A DNA stretch of 64,000 bases from Pyxidicoccus parkwaysis (lineage in GTDB: Bacteria; Myxococcota; Myxococcia; Myxococcales; Myxococcaceae): contig NZ_CP071090.1 in NCBI RefSeq assembly GCF_017301735.1, positions 10,654,001 through 10,718,000 on the forward strand, written 5' to 3'. The notes beneath the pieces were generated by a model. That model worked only from the letters and a program-made list of their open reading frames with translations. It searched no databases and had not been told where the DNA came from. The translations under genes were made by a program, and so were the position numbers. This document shows positions 27,972-37,300 of this stretch, piece by piece (position 1 is the stretch's first letter; the number at the start of each line of letters is the position of its first letter).

Positions 27972-28617
27972 CGCGCGGTTCGTAGATCTGCTGGCATCCG
28001 GGAGTCGGGCGCTGGGCGTGACGGTGCCGGAGGACGTGGGGCCTCGGCTGCAGCGGCTGATGGCCGAGCTGCTGAAGTGGAACGCGAAGGTGAACCTCAC
28101 GGCGATTACGGCGCCGGAGGAGGTGCTGGAGAAGCACTTCCTGGACTCGCTTGCGGTGCTGCCGGAGGTGACGGGGGCGGCGACGCTGTTGGATTTGGGC
28201 GCGGGCGCGGGCTTCCCGGGACTGCCGTTGAAGCTGGCGCTTCCGTCGCTCGGCGTGACGTTGGTGGACGCGGTGGGGAAGAAGGTCGCGTTCATCAAGG
28301 CAGCGGCGGCGAGCCTCGGGTTGCAGGGCGTGCGCGGGCTGCACGCGCGCGCGGAGGGCAAGCCGGACACGGAGGGGATTCCGCGCGCGGAGCTGCTGAT
28401 TGCGCGAGCGTTCATGGACCTGCCGGACTGGCTCGCGTTGGCGCCGGCGTACGTGGCGCCGGGCGGGCGCGTGGTGGCGATGCTCGGCAAGGCGCAGACG
28501 GATGATGAGCTGAAGGCGCGCGCGGCGGAGCGGCAACTGCGTGTCGTCTCCGCGCGGGCGTACCGGCTCCCGTTCTCCGGTGCGGAGCGCCAGGTCGCGG
28601 TGTTCGCGAAGGAGTAG
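27964..28617 (+). CDS. rsmG: 16S rRNA (guanine-N7) methyltransferase RsmG
   Basis: RsmG (GidB) methylates G527 of 16S rRNA using S-adenosylmethionine. The 217-residue protein shows KWNAKVNLTAI, EKHFLDSLAVLP and the SAM-binding glycine-rich DLGAGAGFPGLPLKL, with VDAVGKKVAF following. The start chosen is the GTG at 27964 (M-D-N-A-R-F) after GGAGG at 27955-27959; the frame is open to a GTG at 27922. The start codon lies inside a perfect DnaA box, so DnaA could affect expression. A hairpin terminator follows. Confidence 0.94.
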   Translation: MDNARFVDLLASGSRALGVTVPEDVGPRLQRLMAELLKWNAKVNLTAITAPEEVLEKHFLDSLAVLPEVTGAATLLDLGAGAGFPGLPLKLALPSLGVTLVDAVGKKVAFIKAAAASLGLQGVRGLHARAEGKPDTEGIPRAELLIARAFMDLPDWLALAPAYVAPGGRVVAMLGKAQTDDELKARAAERQLRVVSARAYRLPFSGAERQVAVFAKE

Positions 28618-28626
28618 GGGAGGGCT

Positions 28627-28654
28627 CGGGCCTTCGCATGATGGCGAAGGCCCG
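28627..28654. terminator. Hairpin terminator after rsmG
   Basis: CGGGCCTTCGC (28627-28637) pairs perfectly with GCGAAGGCCCG (28644-28654) with a 6-base loop. It lies 10 bp after the rsmG stop, in the gap between convergent rsmG and SDR genes. Confidence 0.7.
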
Positions 28655-28734
28655 GGACGCTCGACTCAGTGCCGTCGCTTTCCCTCGAGCTCCGTGGCAA
28701 TCGTGAAGGACAGTCCCGTCACCGTCGCCTCCAC

Positions 28735-29580
28735 TCAGGCTGCGGCCGTGTCGCCGTCGAGCTGGAGTGCCGTCGCCAGCAGTCTGCCGAACTCCGCTTC
28801 CGGCAACGTGCGGCGGGCTTCGATGAGGCGCTTCGCCCCTTCGCCGATGACGATGCGCAGCGGCGGCGCGCTGTCATCGAGCACCTGTTCCACGATGCGG
28901 GCGAGCACCTCCGGGTCGCTCCCTTCCTCCCGCGTCGCGCGCTCCAGCAGTGACACCAGTCGCTTCCGCCTGGGTGCCAGGTCCGGACGTTCGACACGGG
29001 GATGATGGAAGCCGATGCGCGTGCGCATGCCATCCGGCTCCAGGAGCGTGACGCGCAGTCGCGTGCCCCGCAGCTCGTGCGCGAGCGCCTCGGACATCGC
29101 CTCCAGCGCGTGCTTGCTCGCCGCATACGCACCGAGGAACGGCGGAGCCGCCACACCCGACAGCGAGCTGACGTTGACGATGTGCCCCGTGCCCCGCTCC
29201 CGCATCGACGGCAGCACCGCCAGCATCATTCGCAGCGCGCCGAAGAAGTTCGTCTCCAACTGCGCGCGAGCCTCCTCCAGGCTCGTCTCCTCCACTGCGC
29301 CGATGAACGCGTAGCCCGCGTTGTTCACCAGGGCATCGATGTGTCCCTCGCGAGCGAGCACCTCTCCGACGCACGCCTTCACCGACTCGTCCGAGCACAC
29401 GTCGAGCGCGAGCATGGGCCAGCCCGAGTCACCCGAGGGTTGGCGGCTCGTGCCGTAGACGCGATGGCCGCGAGCGACGAGCCGCGCCGCCGTGGCCCGG
29501 CCCAGGCCGGACGATGCACCCGTCACGAGGACGACCTTGCCGCCGTTCTTCCGAGCTTCCGACGTACCGCGAACTTCCAT
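28735..29580 (-). CDS. Short-chain dehydrogenase/reductase (SDR)
   Basis: This 281-residue classical SDR has the cofactor motif VTGASSGLGRATA, NNAGYAFIG, the catalytic serine in IVNVSSLSG, and YAASKHALEAM (YxxxK). It would oxidise or reduce an unknown alcohol or carbonyl with NAD(P). The start at ATG 29580 follows CGGAGGC with 6-bp spacing; the frame continues further upstream but without a good site. It diverges from a TetR regulator and shares an 82-bp intergenic region with an inverted repeat, so it is probably under TetR control. Confidence 0.9.
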   Translation of the reverse strand: MEVRGTSEARKNGGKVVLVTGASSGLGRATAARLVARGHRVYGTSRQPSGDSGWPMLALDVCSDESVKACVGEVLAREGHIDALVNNAGYAFIGAVEETSLEEARAQLETNFFGALRMMLAVLPSMRERGTGHIVNVSSLSGVAAPPFLGAYAASKHALEAMSEALAHELRGTRLRVTLLEPDGMRTRIGFHHPRVERPDLAPRRKRLVSLLERATREEGSDPEVLARIVEQVLDDSAPPLRIVIGEGAKRLIEARRTLPEAEFGRLLATALQLDGDTAAA

Positions 29581-29610
29581 GCGTGCCTCCGGGGTTGACG
29601 TGGAGGCAAT

Positions 29611-29643
29611 ATGCGAATGTTTCGTCACATTCGGTATTCGCAT
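29611..29643. promoter_or_regulatory. Inverted-repeat operator between SDR and TetR genes
   Basis: CGAATGT (29614-29620) and ACATTCG (29627-29633) form a 7-bp inverted repeat with a 6-bp spacer. A second pair, ATGCGAAT (29611-29618) and ATTCGCAT (29636-29643), overlaps it. Size, symmetry and position between the divergent starts are typical of a TetR operator. Confidence 0.65.
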
Positions 29644-29662
29644 TCCGGAACGCGAGGCGCGC

Positions 29663-30289
29663 ATGACGTTGGTCGACACAACCCCTCGGAAACTCCCGCG
29701 TCAGGCGCGCTCGCGAGCGACGGTGGACGCGCTGCTCGAAGCGGCGGCTCAGGTTTTGGTTGAGCACGGTTACGATAAGACGACCACCGCGCGAGTCGCC
29801 GAGCGGGCCGGCGTGAGCGTGGGCTCGCTCTACCAATACTTCCCGAGCAAGGAAGCACTGGTCGCCGCGCTCATCGAGCGACACATCGGGGAGCTGGTGC
29901 AGGTTGCGGAGGAGGCCTTCGCGAACCTGAAGAACGCCTCACTCGAGGATGGGCTGCGAGCCATCATCCGCGTCGGCGTGGACACGCATCGCATCTCGCC
30001 CGAGCTCCACAAAATCCTCTTCGAGCAGGTGCCTCGAGTGGGCCGCATCGCGGAGGTGATGGACACGAGCCGCCGCATCACCGAATTGATTGAGCGCTTC
30101 CTCCGCACGCATGCGCGGCGTCTGCCTCGCGGTCTGCAGCCCTCCGTCGCCGCGGTCATCATCGAGACTTCGCTCGAAGCGCTGACCCACAAGGCCGTCA
30201 CCGAGCGACCCGACCTGCTCAAGGGCGGCTTGCTGGAGCGAGAGTTGTTCCAGCTCGCGACGGGCTACCTGTTCCACGCGGAACGCTGA
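29663..30289 (+). CDS. TetR-family transcriptional regulator
   Basis: This 208-residue TetR-type repressor has an N-terminal HTH (TTTARVAERAGVSVGSLYQYF, quoted to 20: TTTARVAERAGVSVGSLYQY) followed by PSKEALVAALIERH and a helical ligand-binding domain. The start is the ATG at 29663, giving MTLVDTTPRKLPRQARSRATV; an upstream extension would cross the operator. It is divergent from the SDR gene, its likely target. The 3' end of the gene contains a parS-like GTTCCACGCGGAAC (30271-30284) encoding the terminal FHAER, the first of a series that continues downstream. Confidence 0.92.
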   Translation: MTLVDTTPRKLPRQARSRATVDALLEAAAQVLVEHGYDKTTTARVAERAGVSVGSLYQYFPSKEALVAALIERHIGELVQVAEEAFANLKNASLEDGLRAIIRVGVDTHRISPELHKILFEQVPRVGRIAEVMDTSRRITELIERFLRTHARRLPRGLQPSVAAVIIETSLEALTHKAVTERPDLLKGGLLERELFQLATGYLFHAER

Positions 30290-30635
30290 CGGACCGACTT
30301 CAGGTTCCACGCGGAACGCGAGCTGCGCCTTCATTTCGTGCGGGACGTCGACGAACTGGGAACGCCTACTGCACGGAACGCGAGCTGCGAGTTCAGTCCA
30401 TGCGGGACGCCGACGAATTGGCAACGCGTACAGCGTGGAACGCAAGCAGCGAGTTCAGTCCATGCGGGACGCCGACGTACTGGCACGCGTACAGCGTGGA
30501 ACGCGAGCTGCGACGTCGCTCCATGCAGGACGCCGAGTCGGTTCCACGCGGAACGTGAGCTGCGACTTCGCTCCATGCGTGACGCCGAGTCGGTTCCACG
30601 CGGAACGCAGGGCACGGCTTCGTTCCACGCGGAAC
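30271..30635. repeat. Tandem array of parS-like GTTCCACGCGGAAC elements
   Basis: Exact copies of GTTCCACGCGGAAC start at 30271 (inside the TetR gene), 30304, 30541, 30593 and 30622. Between them, decayed 60-bp units keep a shared body (CGAGCTGCGA..TTC then TCCATGCGGGACGCCGACG). Units beginning at about 30301, 30361, 30421 and 30481 are 60 bp long and the next is 52 bp. The element differs from the main parS site GTTCCACGTGGAAC by one central base. No gene is supported from 30290 to 30789. Confidence 0.85.
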
Positions 30636-30789
30636 GAACGACGCGCGCACTGTGAGGCACACGGCCTGGACCTGAGGGCATGTGCCCGTACGCGCAACTG
30701 CTGGCACGCGGAAGGGGAGGGCATGCGAGAGCGCCGCATTCATGGCGCGTCCTGGCGCCCCCATTACCTTCCCGTCGGGGGTGCCACGG

Positions 30790-31458
30790 ATGAAGCCGCT
30801 GCGCATCGAGGGACCGCTGGTCTGGATGTACGAACGCAATCACGACGTACTCGCGCGCCAGGCGCGTGATGTTTTCGAGCGACGTCACGGTCCTCCGCAC
30901 GGAAGAGACGCGGAGGGCGATGGGCTCGGGCCGACGGAGTACTGGGTATGGCGTGCGGACTGCGGCCTGACGGTGGTCGCGCTCTACCGCGAGCGCACGG
31001 GCGACTTCCATGTCTTCACGGATGAGGGCCCGGGCGAGGTGGACCACGCGCTCGCGCACCTCGGCTGGTGGAGCAGGGAAGTGCAGTGGCGCGCGGACGC
31101 GGGAAGGCCCCGCGAGAAGAACGGCTGGGCCGTGTACCGGCAGGACGACACGGGCAATCGCCACGACGTCTGCGTGATGCACGTGCGCACGCATGCCGAG
31201 TGCCTCGCGAAGCTGATGGAAGCGCGAGCCCACAAGCAGTGGTACGCGGTGGAGGCGCGCGGAACACCGCCGACGTCCGCACCGGAGCCGCCGCCGCGAA
31301 GAGGCTGGGCCGTCATCCGTCAGGACGAGCACGGCAACCGCTCCGAGGTGGCCATGCACCCGAGCGAGGCCATCGCGCGAAAGCTCGCCGCCGCGTACGA
31401 CTCCGAGCCCCGGCACAAGCAGGCCTACTTCGTGGAGCCCGTGACGCCGCGCTCCTGA
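30790..31458 (+). CDS. Protein of unknown function with internal duplication
   Basis: This 222-residue soluble protein starts MKPLRIEGPLVWMYERNHDV. Its C-terminal half has two related blocks of about 45 residues, GWAVYRQDDTGNRHDVCVM..KQWYAVE (about 112-155) and GWAVIRQDEHGNRSEVAMH..KQAYFVE (about 171-215), joined by a Pro-rich spacer. This looks like a SPOR-sized sequence repeat, but I cannot assign a family. The start is the ATG at 30790. Coding bias supports it over the shadow frames. Its last 32 bases with the stop codon are repeated downstream. Confidence 0.7.
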   Translation: MKPLRIEGPLVWMYERNHDVLARQARDVFERRHGPPHGRDAEGDGLGPTEYWVWRADCGLTVVALYRERTGDFHVFTDEGPGEVDHALAHLGWWSREVQWRADAGRPREKNGWAVYRQDDTGNRHDVCVMHVRTHAECLAKLMEARAHKQWYAVEARGTPPTSAPEPPPRRGWAVIRQDEHGNRSEVAMHPSEAIARKLAAAYDSEPRHKQAYFVEPVTPRS

Positions 31459-31506
31459 GCGAGTGTGCCGACTTCGTGGAGCCCGTGACGCCGCGCTCCT
31501 GAGCGA
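31427..31506 (+). repeat. Direct repeat of a gene 3' end with stop codon
   Basis: A 36-bp sequence at 31427-31462, which includes the last codons and TGA of the preceding gene, is repeated exactly at 31471-31506. Confidence 0.9.
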
Positions 31507-31659
31507 AAGTGTGGCGTCGTGGAACATCGAGCCCGCGCGCGAAGTGGAGTGCGGTGTCTCGCAGGTCAGTGCGATGAGACGTTGAGCCCGTGCGCGCAGA
31601 CCCTCGCTGTGTCTGGCGGGCCGACGAGGCCGTGCGGTACGTGCCTCGTCAGGCCATGA

Positions 31660-34092
31660 CTACTTCGCCGTGCTCGCATCCTGCGGAGGGCCCGCGACGG
31701 GCAACTCGGCGATGAAGCACGCGCCTTCACCTGGCGCACTGCGAACCCGGAGCGTGCCTCCGTGCGCTTCCACGATGTGCCGCGCGATGTGCAACCCGAG
31801 CCCGAGCCCACTCACCTCGTTGGCACCGACGAGCCGCTCGAAGCGCTCGAAGATGCGCTGCTGGAACTCGGACGCGATGCCCGGCCCGCGGTCCTCCACC
31901 TCCAGCACGGCCGAGCCTCCCGCAGCCTGCGCCGTCACTGTCAGCGGCGAGCCGGGCGCGTACTTGAGCGCGTTGGTGAGCAGGTTCGTCAGCACCTGCT
32001 CCAGCCGGTAGCGGTCCCACCGGCCGACAATGCCAGACGTCAGTCGCACGTCGAGCGCATGGCCCGCATCGGTGAGTTGCTGCCGGAAGCGCTCCACCAC
32101 GTCGCGCGTGAGCTCGGCGAGGTCCACCGCTTCGAGCTGGATGTTCAGCCGCCCCATGGCGATGCGCGAGATGTCGAGCATGTCCTCGACGAGCCGGCTC
32201 AGCCTGCCGATGGAGCGCTCCGTCTGCTCGACGAGTCGCGTGACGCGCTCGGGCTCGAAGGCGGACGGGTCTCCGGCGGCGATGCGCCTGCGCATGTACT
32301 CCGCCTGCAACTTCATGGACGTAATCGGCGTGCGCAGCTCGTGCGAGGCGATGGACAGGAACGTGTCGCGCGCGGAGATGGCGTCCTGCGCGCGCTGGAA
32401 CAACCGCGCGTTGTCCATGGCCACCGCCACCTGCGCCGCGAGCCCCGCGACCAGCGTCTCCTCGCGAGCCGTGAAGGTGCCTGGAGTGGGGTGGCCGAAG
32501 AACAGCCCGCCAATCACCTCCCCCGAGCGCGAGACGACGGGCACCGCGAGGTAGCTGCGCACGGGCAGATGTCCCTCGGGCATGCCGCGCCGTGGAGGGT
32601 TGTGGCCGTAGCGTGGGTCCTTCGTGATGTCATCGCTGCGGACGATGCCTGTGCCCTTGAACGTCGGCTCGAACACCGGCGTCGAGCGAGGCATCGGGAA
32701 CTTCGAGAACGCCTCCTTCGGCGCGCCGCTGAGCGTGTAGAGCATGTACGACTCACCGCGCTCGTTGAGCACGTTGTAGAAGAACGCGCCGAACGCGGCC
32801 CGGCACAGTCGCGTCGCCGCGTCCGTCACACCCTGCACCAGCTTCTCGAGCTGGAGCTCCGCGGCCAGCGCCTGGCCCGCTGCGTTCACCACTTCGAGCG
32901 TCTGCAAAGACTCGTGCTTCTCGTGCAGCGTCTGGCGCAGGGACTCCTGGAGCTGCTGCTCGGCGGTGACGTCGAAGGTGATTCCGTCGAAGCGCTTCGG
33001 CCGTCCATGCGCATCGCAGAAGACGCGGCCCTGGCTGCGAATCCACCGCACCTCTCCGGAGTGCATCACCCGGAAGCGGATGTCGTAGGGCACCAGCTCT
33101 TCGATGGCGAGGCGGACCGAGTTGGCCACGTGGGCCCGGTCCTCGGGATGGATTTGCCGGCGCATCAGCTCGCGAGTCACCGGGCCTTCAGCGGGGAGGC
33201 CGTGCTGTGCGCGGTAGATGGCGTTGCAGGCGATGACGTCGAGCGGCAGGTCGCAGTACCAGAGCCCGAGCCCGGCGGTCTGCACGACGTGCTCGAAGCG
33301 CTCATCGTGCGTCCTGCGCTCGTCGATGTTGGCGACGGTGCCGGCCATGCGCGTGGGGCGGCCGTCGGCGTCGTAGTGCGCGCGGCCGATGGCCTGGACC
33401 CAGTGGATGCCGCCGTCGCGCCAGATGGTGCGGTAGTCGAGGCGGTAGGTGGAGCGCTCGCGGACGCTGGCGTCGACATGCGCGATGACGCGAGCGCGGT
33501 CCTCGGGGTGAACGAGCTGGATGAAGTCCTTGTAGAAGGTGCCGCGGAACGAGCCGGGCGTCATGCCGAAGGCCTGCTCGCAGCGCGCGTCGAAGCGCAG
33601 CGAGTCGGTGGCGATGTCCCAGTCCCAGGTACCCAGGTTCGAGGCCTCGAGCGCCATGGCGAGCCGCTGCTCGCTGTCCTCCAGGCGGCTGCGAGCGAGC
33701 CGCTGCTCATGGATGTCGATGGCGGTGCCGAGCCGGAAGCGGACGGAGCCGTCCGGGTTCTTCACGGGCATGGACTGGGCGTGGTGCCAGCGGAAGGTGC
33801 CGTCGGCGCGGCGAAGCCGCAGCTCGAGCGAGTAGGGCGCGCCGTTGGCTTCGGCCTGATGGCAGGTGCTCACGGCGTCCGCGAGCTCATCGGGATGAAG
33901 CGCGGCATCCCAGGCCGCCGAGCCGATGAGGTCCGTGGGGAGCCCGGTGAAGGCATGCCACGCGGGGTTGAAGTAGTTGGTGTCGCCGTTGGCGGTGGAG
34001 GTCCAGACAATCTGCGGCATCGCCGCGGCGAAGGTGCGGAAGTGGAGCTCGTCGTCTGTGGGAAGTGCGGGCGGAGAGGAGCGCTCAAGCAT
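31660..34092 (-). CDS. PAS/GAF sensor histidine kinase
   Basis: This 810-residue cytoplasmic histidine kinase has no membrane segment. Domains in order are three PAS domains of the PAS_3 type (about 17-130, 140-265 and 270-390; each ends with a PAC-like stretch such as IDIHEQRL, NIDERR and DVTAEQQ), a GAF domain (about 410-560), HisKA with the phospho-acceptor ASHELRTP (His near 584), and HATPase_c with NLLTNALKYAPG, DRGPGI and GLGLGLHIARHIV. No receiver domain and no adjacent response regulator are found, so it is an orphan kinase. The start is the ATG at 34092. Confidence 0.93.
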   Translation of the reverse strand: MLERSSPPALPTDDELHFRTFAAAMPQIVWTSTANGDTNYFNPAWHAFTGLPTDLIGSAAWDAALHPDELADAVSTCHQAEANGAPYSLELRLRRADGTFRWHHAQSMPVKNPDGSVRFRLGTAIDIHEQRLARSRLEDSEQRLAMALEASNLGTWDWDIATDSLRFDARCEQAFGMTPGSFRGTFYKDFIQLVHPEDRARVIAHVDASVRERSTYRLDYRTIWRDGGIHWVQAIGRAHYDADGRPTRMAGTVANIDERRTHDERFEHVVQTAGLGLWYCDLPLDVIACNAIYRAQHGLPAEGPVTRELMRRQIHPEDRAHVANSVRLAIEELVPYDIRFRVMHSGEVRWIRSQGRVFCDAHGRPKRFDGITFDVTAEQQLQESLRQTLHEKHESLQTLEVVNAAGQALAAELQLEKLVQGVTDAATRLCRAAFGAFFYNVLNERGESYMLYTLSGAPKEAFSKFPMPRSTPVFEPTFKGTGIVRSDDITKDPRYGHNPPRRGMPEGHLPVRSYLAVPVVSRSGEVIGGLFFGHPTPGTFTAREETLVAGLAAQVAVAMDNARLFQRAQDAISARDTFLSIASHELRTPITSMKLQAEYMRRRIAAGDPSAFEPERVTRLVEQTERSIGRLSRLVEDMLDISRIAMGRLNIQLEAVDLAELTRDVVERFRQQLTDAGHALDVRLTSGIVGRWDRYRLEQVLTNLLTNALKYAPGSPLTVTAQAAGGSAVLEVEDRGPGIASEFQQRIFERFERLVGANEVSGLGLGLHIARHIVEAHGGTLRVRSAPGEGACFIAELPVAGPPQDASTAK

Positions 34093-34371
34093 CGGCCTTC
34101 GAGGTGAACCGACGCGCGAGGCTCCGTCAACGAGGTGGCTGCGACCACACGTCGGGGAGCGGACGGTGCACGGCTCGCGGTGGGGCTGCCGCGCGTGACG
34201 CGAGCCCCGTGTCGGGCGTCATGTGGAACGCGGTGCGACCGTGGCAGTCGTTCATGCGGGGCTGCGCGTAGCAGTGCGAGGAGCGCGGCATCGGAGGAGG
34301 GGAGGGCGGGGCACGCAGCGGCCTTCACCGCGCGGGGACGTGCGTGCGGTGGAGCAGGTGCACGGCACGGC
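34093..34371. other. Noncoding region upstream of the histidine kinase
   Basis: This region leads into the parS array. A decayed parS-like TCATGTGGAAC lies near 34220. No supported gene is present. Confidence 0.5.
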
Positions 34372-37300
34372 GTTCCACGTGGAACGTGGGTGGCCACATC
34401 CGGCGCGTCATGCGCATCGGCTCGAGTTGCGGTTGAGCGAGCCCGCGCCGCGCGTTCCACGTGGAACGTGGATGGCCGCATCCGGCGCGTCATGAGCATC
34501 GGTCCAAGCTGCGGTTGAGCGGGCCGGCGCCACGCGTTCCACGTGGAACGTGGGCGGCCGCATCCTGTGCTTCTCCACTTCGGCTCAGACCGCGTTCACG
34601 CGGACCTGCTCGCCGTCGCGTTCCACGTGGAACGTGGGCGGACGCATCCGGCACTTCGTGCGCATCCGTTCGGGGCACGGTTGCGCGCACCTTCGCGGCA
34701 TCGCGTTCCACGTGGAACCTCGTGAGCTCCATCCGCGGTGCGTTGGCACGCAGGTGCGGGCTGCTACTCATGCGCGCGACTTCGAATTCCACGTGGAACA
34801 CGGGCGGCCGCATCACATCCGGTCTGCGCGTGCGCCGATTGGAGCCACGCAGGCCGCGTGCGGGGGACCTGGAGTTCCACGTGGAACACGCGCTCGCATT
34901 TAGCTGTGCGCACGCATGGGTTCGAGCCACGCAGACACGCATGCGCGCGAGTTGGGTTCCACGTGGAACACGCGCCTGCATCCGGCCGCGTCGAACCACG
35001 CGCGCATGCGCACAGCTTGGAGTTCCGCAGGGCAGCCTTCGGCTACGCGCTTGCGCGGGTTCGGACCGCTCATGCGGGGTAGTGCGGCATCGCGTTCCAC
35101 GTGGAACGCATGTGGCGAATCGGAGTCCGCGCATGCACTGGTTCATGGCGCGCACGCCTGGACCTGCGCATCGCTGAGTTCCACGTGGAACGTCCGTGGC
35201 TCAGCCACCTGCTTCAAGCGCACGGGTTCGAACCGAAGTCCGCACGCTCATGCGCGGCACGCCACGCTTCATCCGGTTCGCGTGGCGCCTGGTTCGAATC
35301 GCGAGCGCTCCGGCGTGCGGAGTCGCGTGCGCAGGTCCGGTCTGCATGGGCAAAGGAACTCATCGCGCGGACGGGTTGGAGCCAGTGCTTCGACGAACCG
35401 CATGGCGTCGCGTTCCACGTGGAACGTGGATGCCGTCATCCGCTGTTGAGGCTCACCAGTCCGAGCCCGTGTCGAACCACTGGCGCGCATGACCTCGGGT
35501 TCCACGTGGAACATGGACGGCGTCATCTGCTGTTCGGGCTCGCAGGTTCAGGCCGAAGTCGAACGGACTCGCATGGCCTCGCGTTCCACGTGGAACATGG
35601 ATGGCGTCATCCGCTTCATCCGCTGTTGAGGCTCACCGGTCCGAGCCCATGCCGGACCACTGGCTCGCACGGCCTTGCGTTCCACGTGGAACATGGACGG
35701 CGTCATCCGATGCGCGGGCTCGTTGGCTCATGCCGAAGTCGAAAGGACTCGCACGGCTTCGCGTTCCACGTGGAACGTGACGACGCCCTCCGCTTCGTGG
35801 GCTCGTTGGCCAGGCCGATGACGAGCGGACTCGCATGGGCTCGCGTTCCACGTGGAACAGGGATGGCGCCAGCTGCTGTTCAGGCTCACCGGTCTGCGCC
35901 CATGCCGAGCCGCAGGTTCGGATGGCTTCGAGTTCCACGTGGAACGTGGACGGCGTCATCGGCTTCGCGGGCTCGTTGGTCGAAGGCGAAGTCGAACGGA
36001 CTCGCGCGGCTTCGAGTTCCACGTGGAACGTGACGACGTCATCCGGTCGCCTTCTTCGGTTCCGGCCGAAGCCCGAACGGACTCGCATCGCCACGCGTTC
36101 CATGTGGCGCGGGACGGTGCCTTCAGATGCCTCATGCTCATCGGGCCAGCCATCCAGTTGGCGGCGGCTTCGCGTTCCACGTGGAACGTGGTTGCGGTGT
36201 TCGCTGCCCCAAGGTCACAGGTTCCGACCCGTGCGCATGTCTTCGCGTTCCACGTGGAACGTGGTCAGGAGTCAGGTGCCGCTTCGGGCCTGCCAGTTCA
36301 GGTCGGCCCGCGCGCATGTCTTCGCGTTCCACGTGGAACGTGGTCAGGAGTCAGGTGCCGCTTCGGGCCTACCGGCTCAGGTCGGCCCGTGCGCATGTCT
36401 TCGCGTTCCACGTGGAACGTGGTCAGGAGTCAGGTGCCGCTTCGGGCCTACCGGCTCAGGTCGGCCCGCGCGCATGTCTTCGCGTTCCACGTGGAACGTG
36501 GCCAGGAGCCAGGTGCCGCTTCGGTCCTACCGGCTCAGGTCGGTCCGCGTGACGTCGGGTTCCGCGTGGAACGTGGACGGCGCCATCCGCTGCCCCATGT
36601 CCATGTTGAAGGCCTGCACGCAGCGGCTCGCGTTGCACATGGACGTGGTCAGCATCGGTCGATGCCTCATGAGTTCGGGACAGGCCGGCTGGTTCGTATG
36701 GCTTCGCGTTCCACGTGGAACGTGCCCCCCTTCGGCCATCGCTCAGGGGTTCAGTGGCTCAAGGGGAAGTCGAACCGCCTCGCGCAGTCTTGTTGGTCAT
36801 GCGGGGCGCGGACGAGGCGGGTCCGCAAGCCTTCCGGCTCGGGTCGTTGTTGAGCGGGGCCGTGTGCATCGCGGACAGGTTGATGGCTTGCACGAGCTCT
36901 CCGGTGCGGCCATCGCTGAAGTGGCCCGAGTGCCATCAGGGTCCATGTGGAGCGCGCCAGGCCGATGGCTTCCACGCGCTCTCCACTTCGGCCCCTGGTC
37001 GAGCAGGTCCGTGTGCCATCGCCGTTCATGTGGAGCGCGCACGGCCCGAAGACTTCCGTGAGCATCCTGATACGCCCCCTGGCCGCGTTGGCCTGCGCGG
37101 TGGCTGGTTCCACGTGGAACACGGATGACTGCATCCGGAACTTCGGTGCGCCGGTTCAAGTCATCGACGGTTGTGCCGCGCCGCTCATGGGGAGCACGTT
37201 CCACGTGGAACCTGCCCAGGGCTTCATCGGGTTCGTCGCAACGGAGGCTGAGCACGGACCCGGCAGACCTGGTCCACCGCGATGGGCGCCATGTCCGGCT

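Noticed and set aside
34372..36572. CRISPR-like appearance of regularly spaced short repeats
   Set aside because: The repeat is a 14-bp palindrome, spacers are longer and related to each other, spacing varies, and no cas genes are present. parS explains it.
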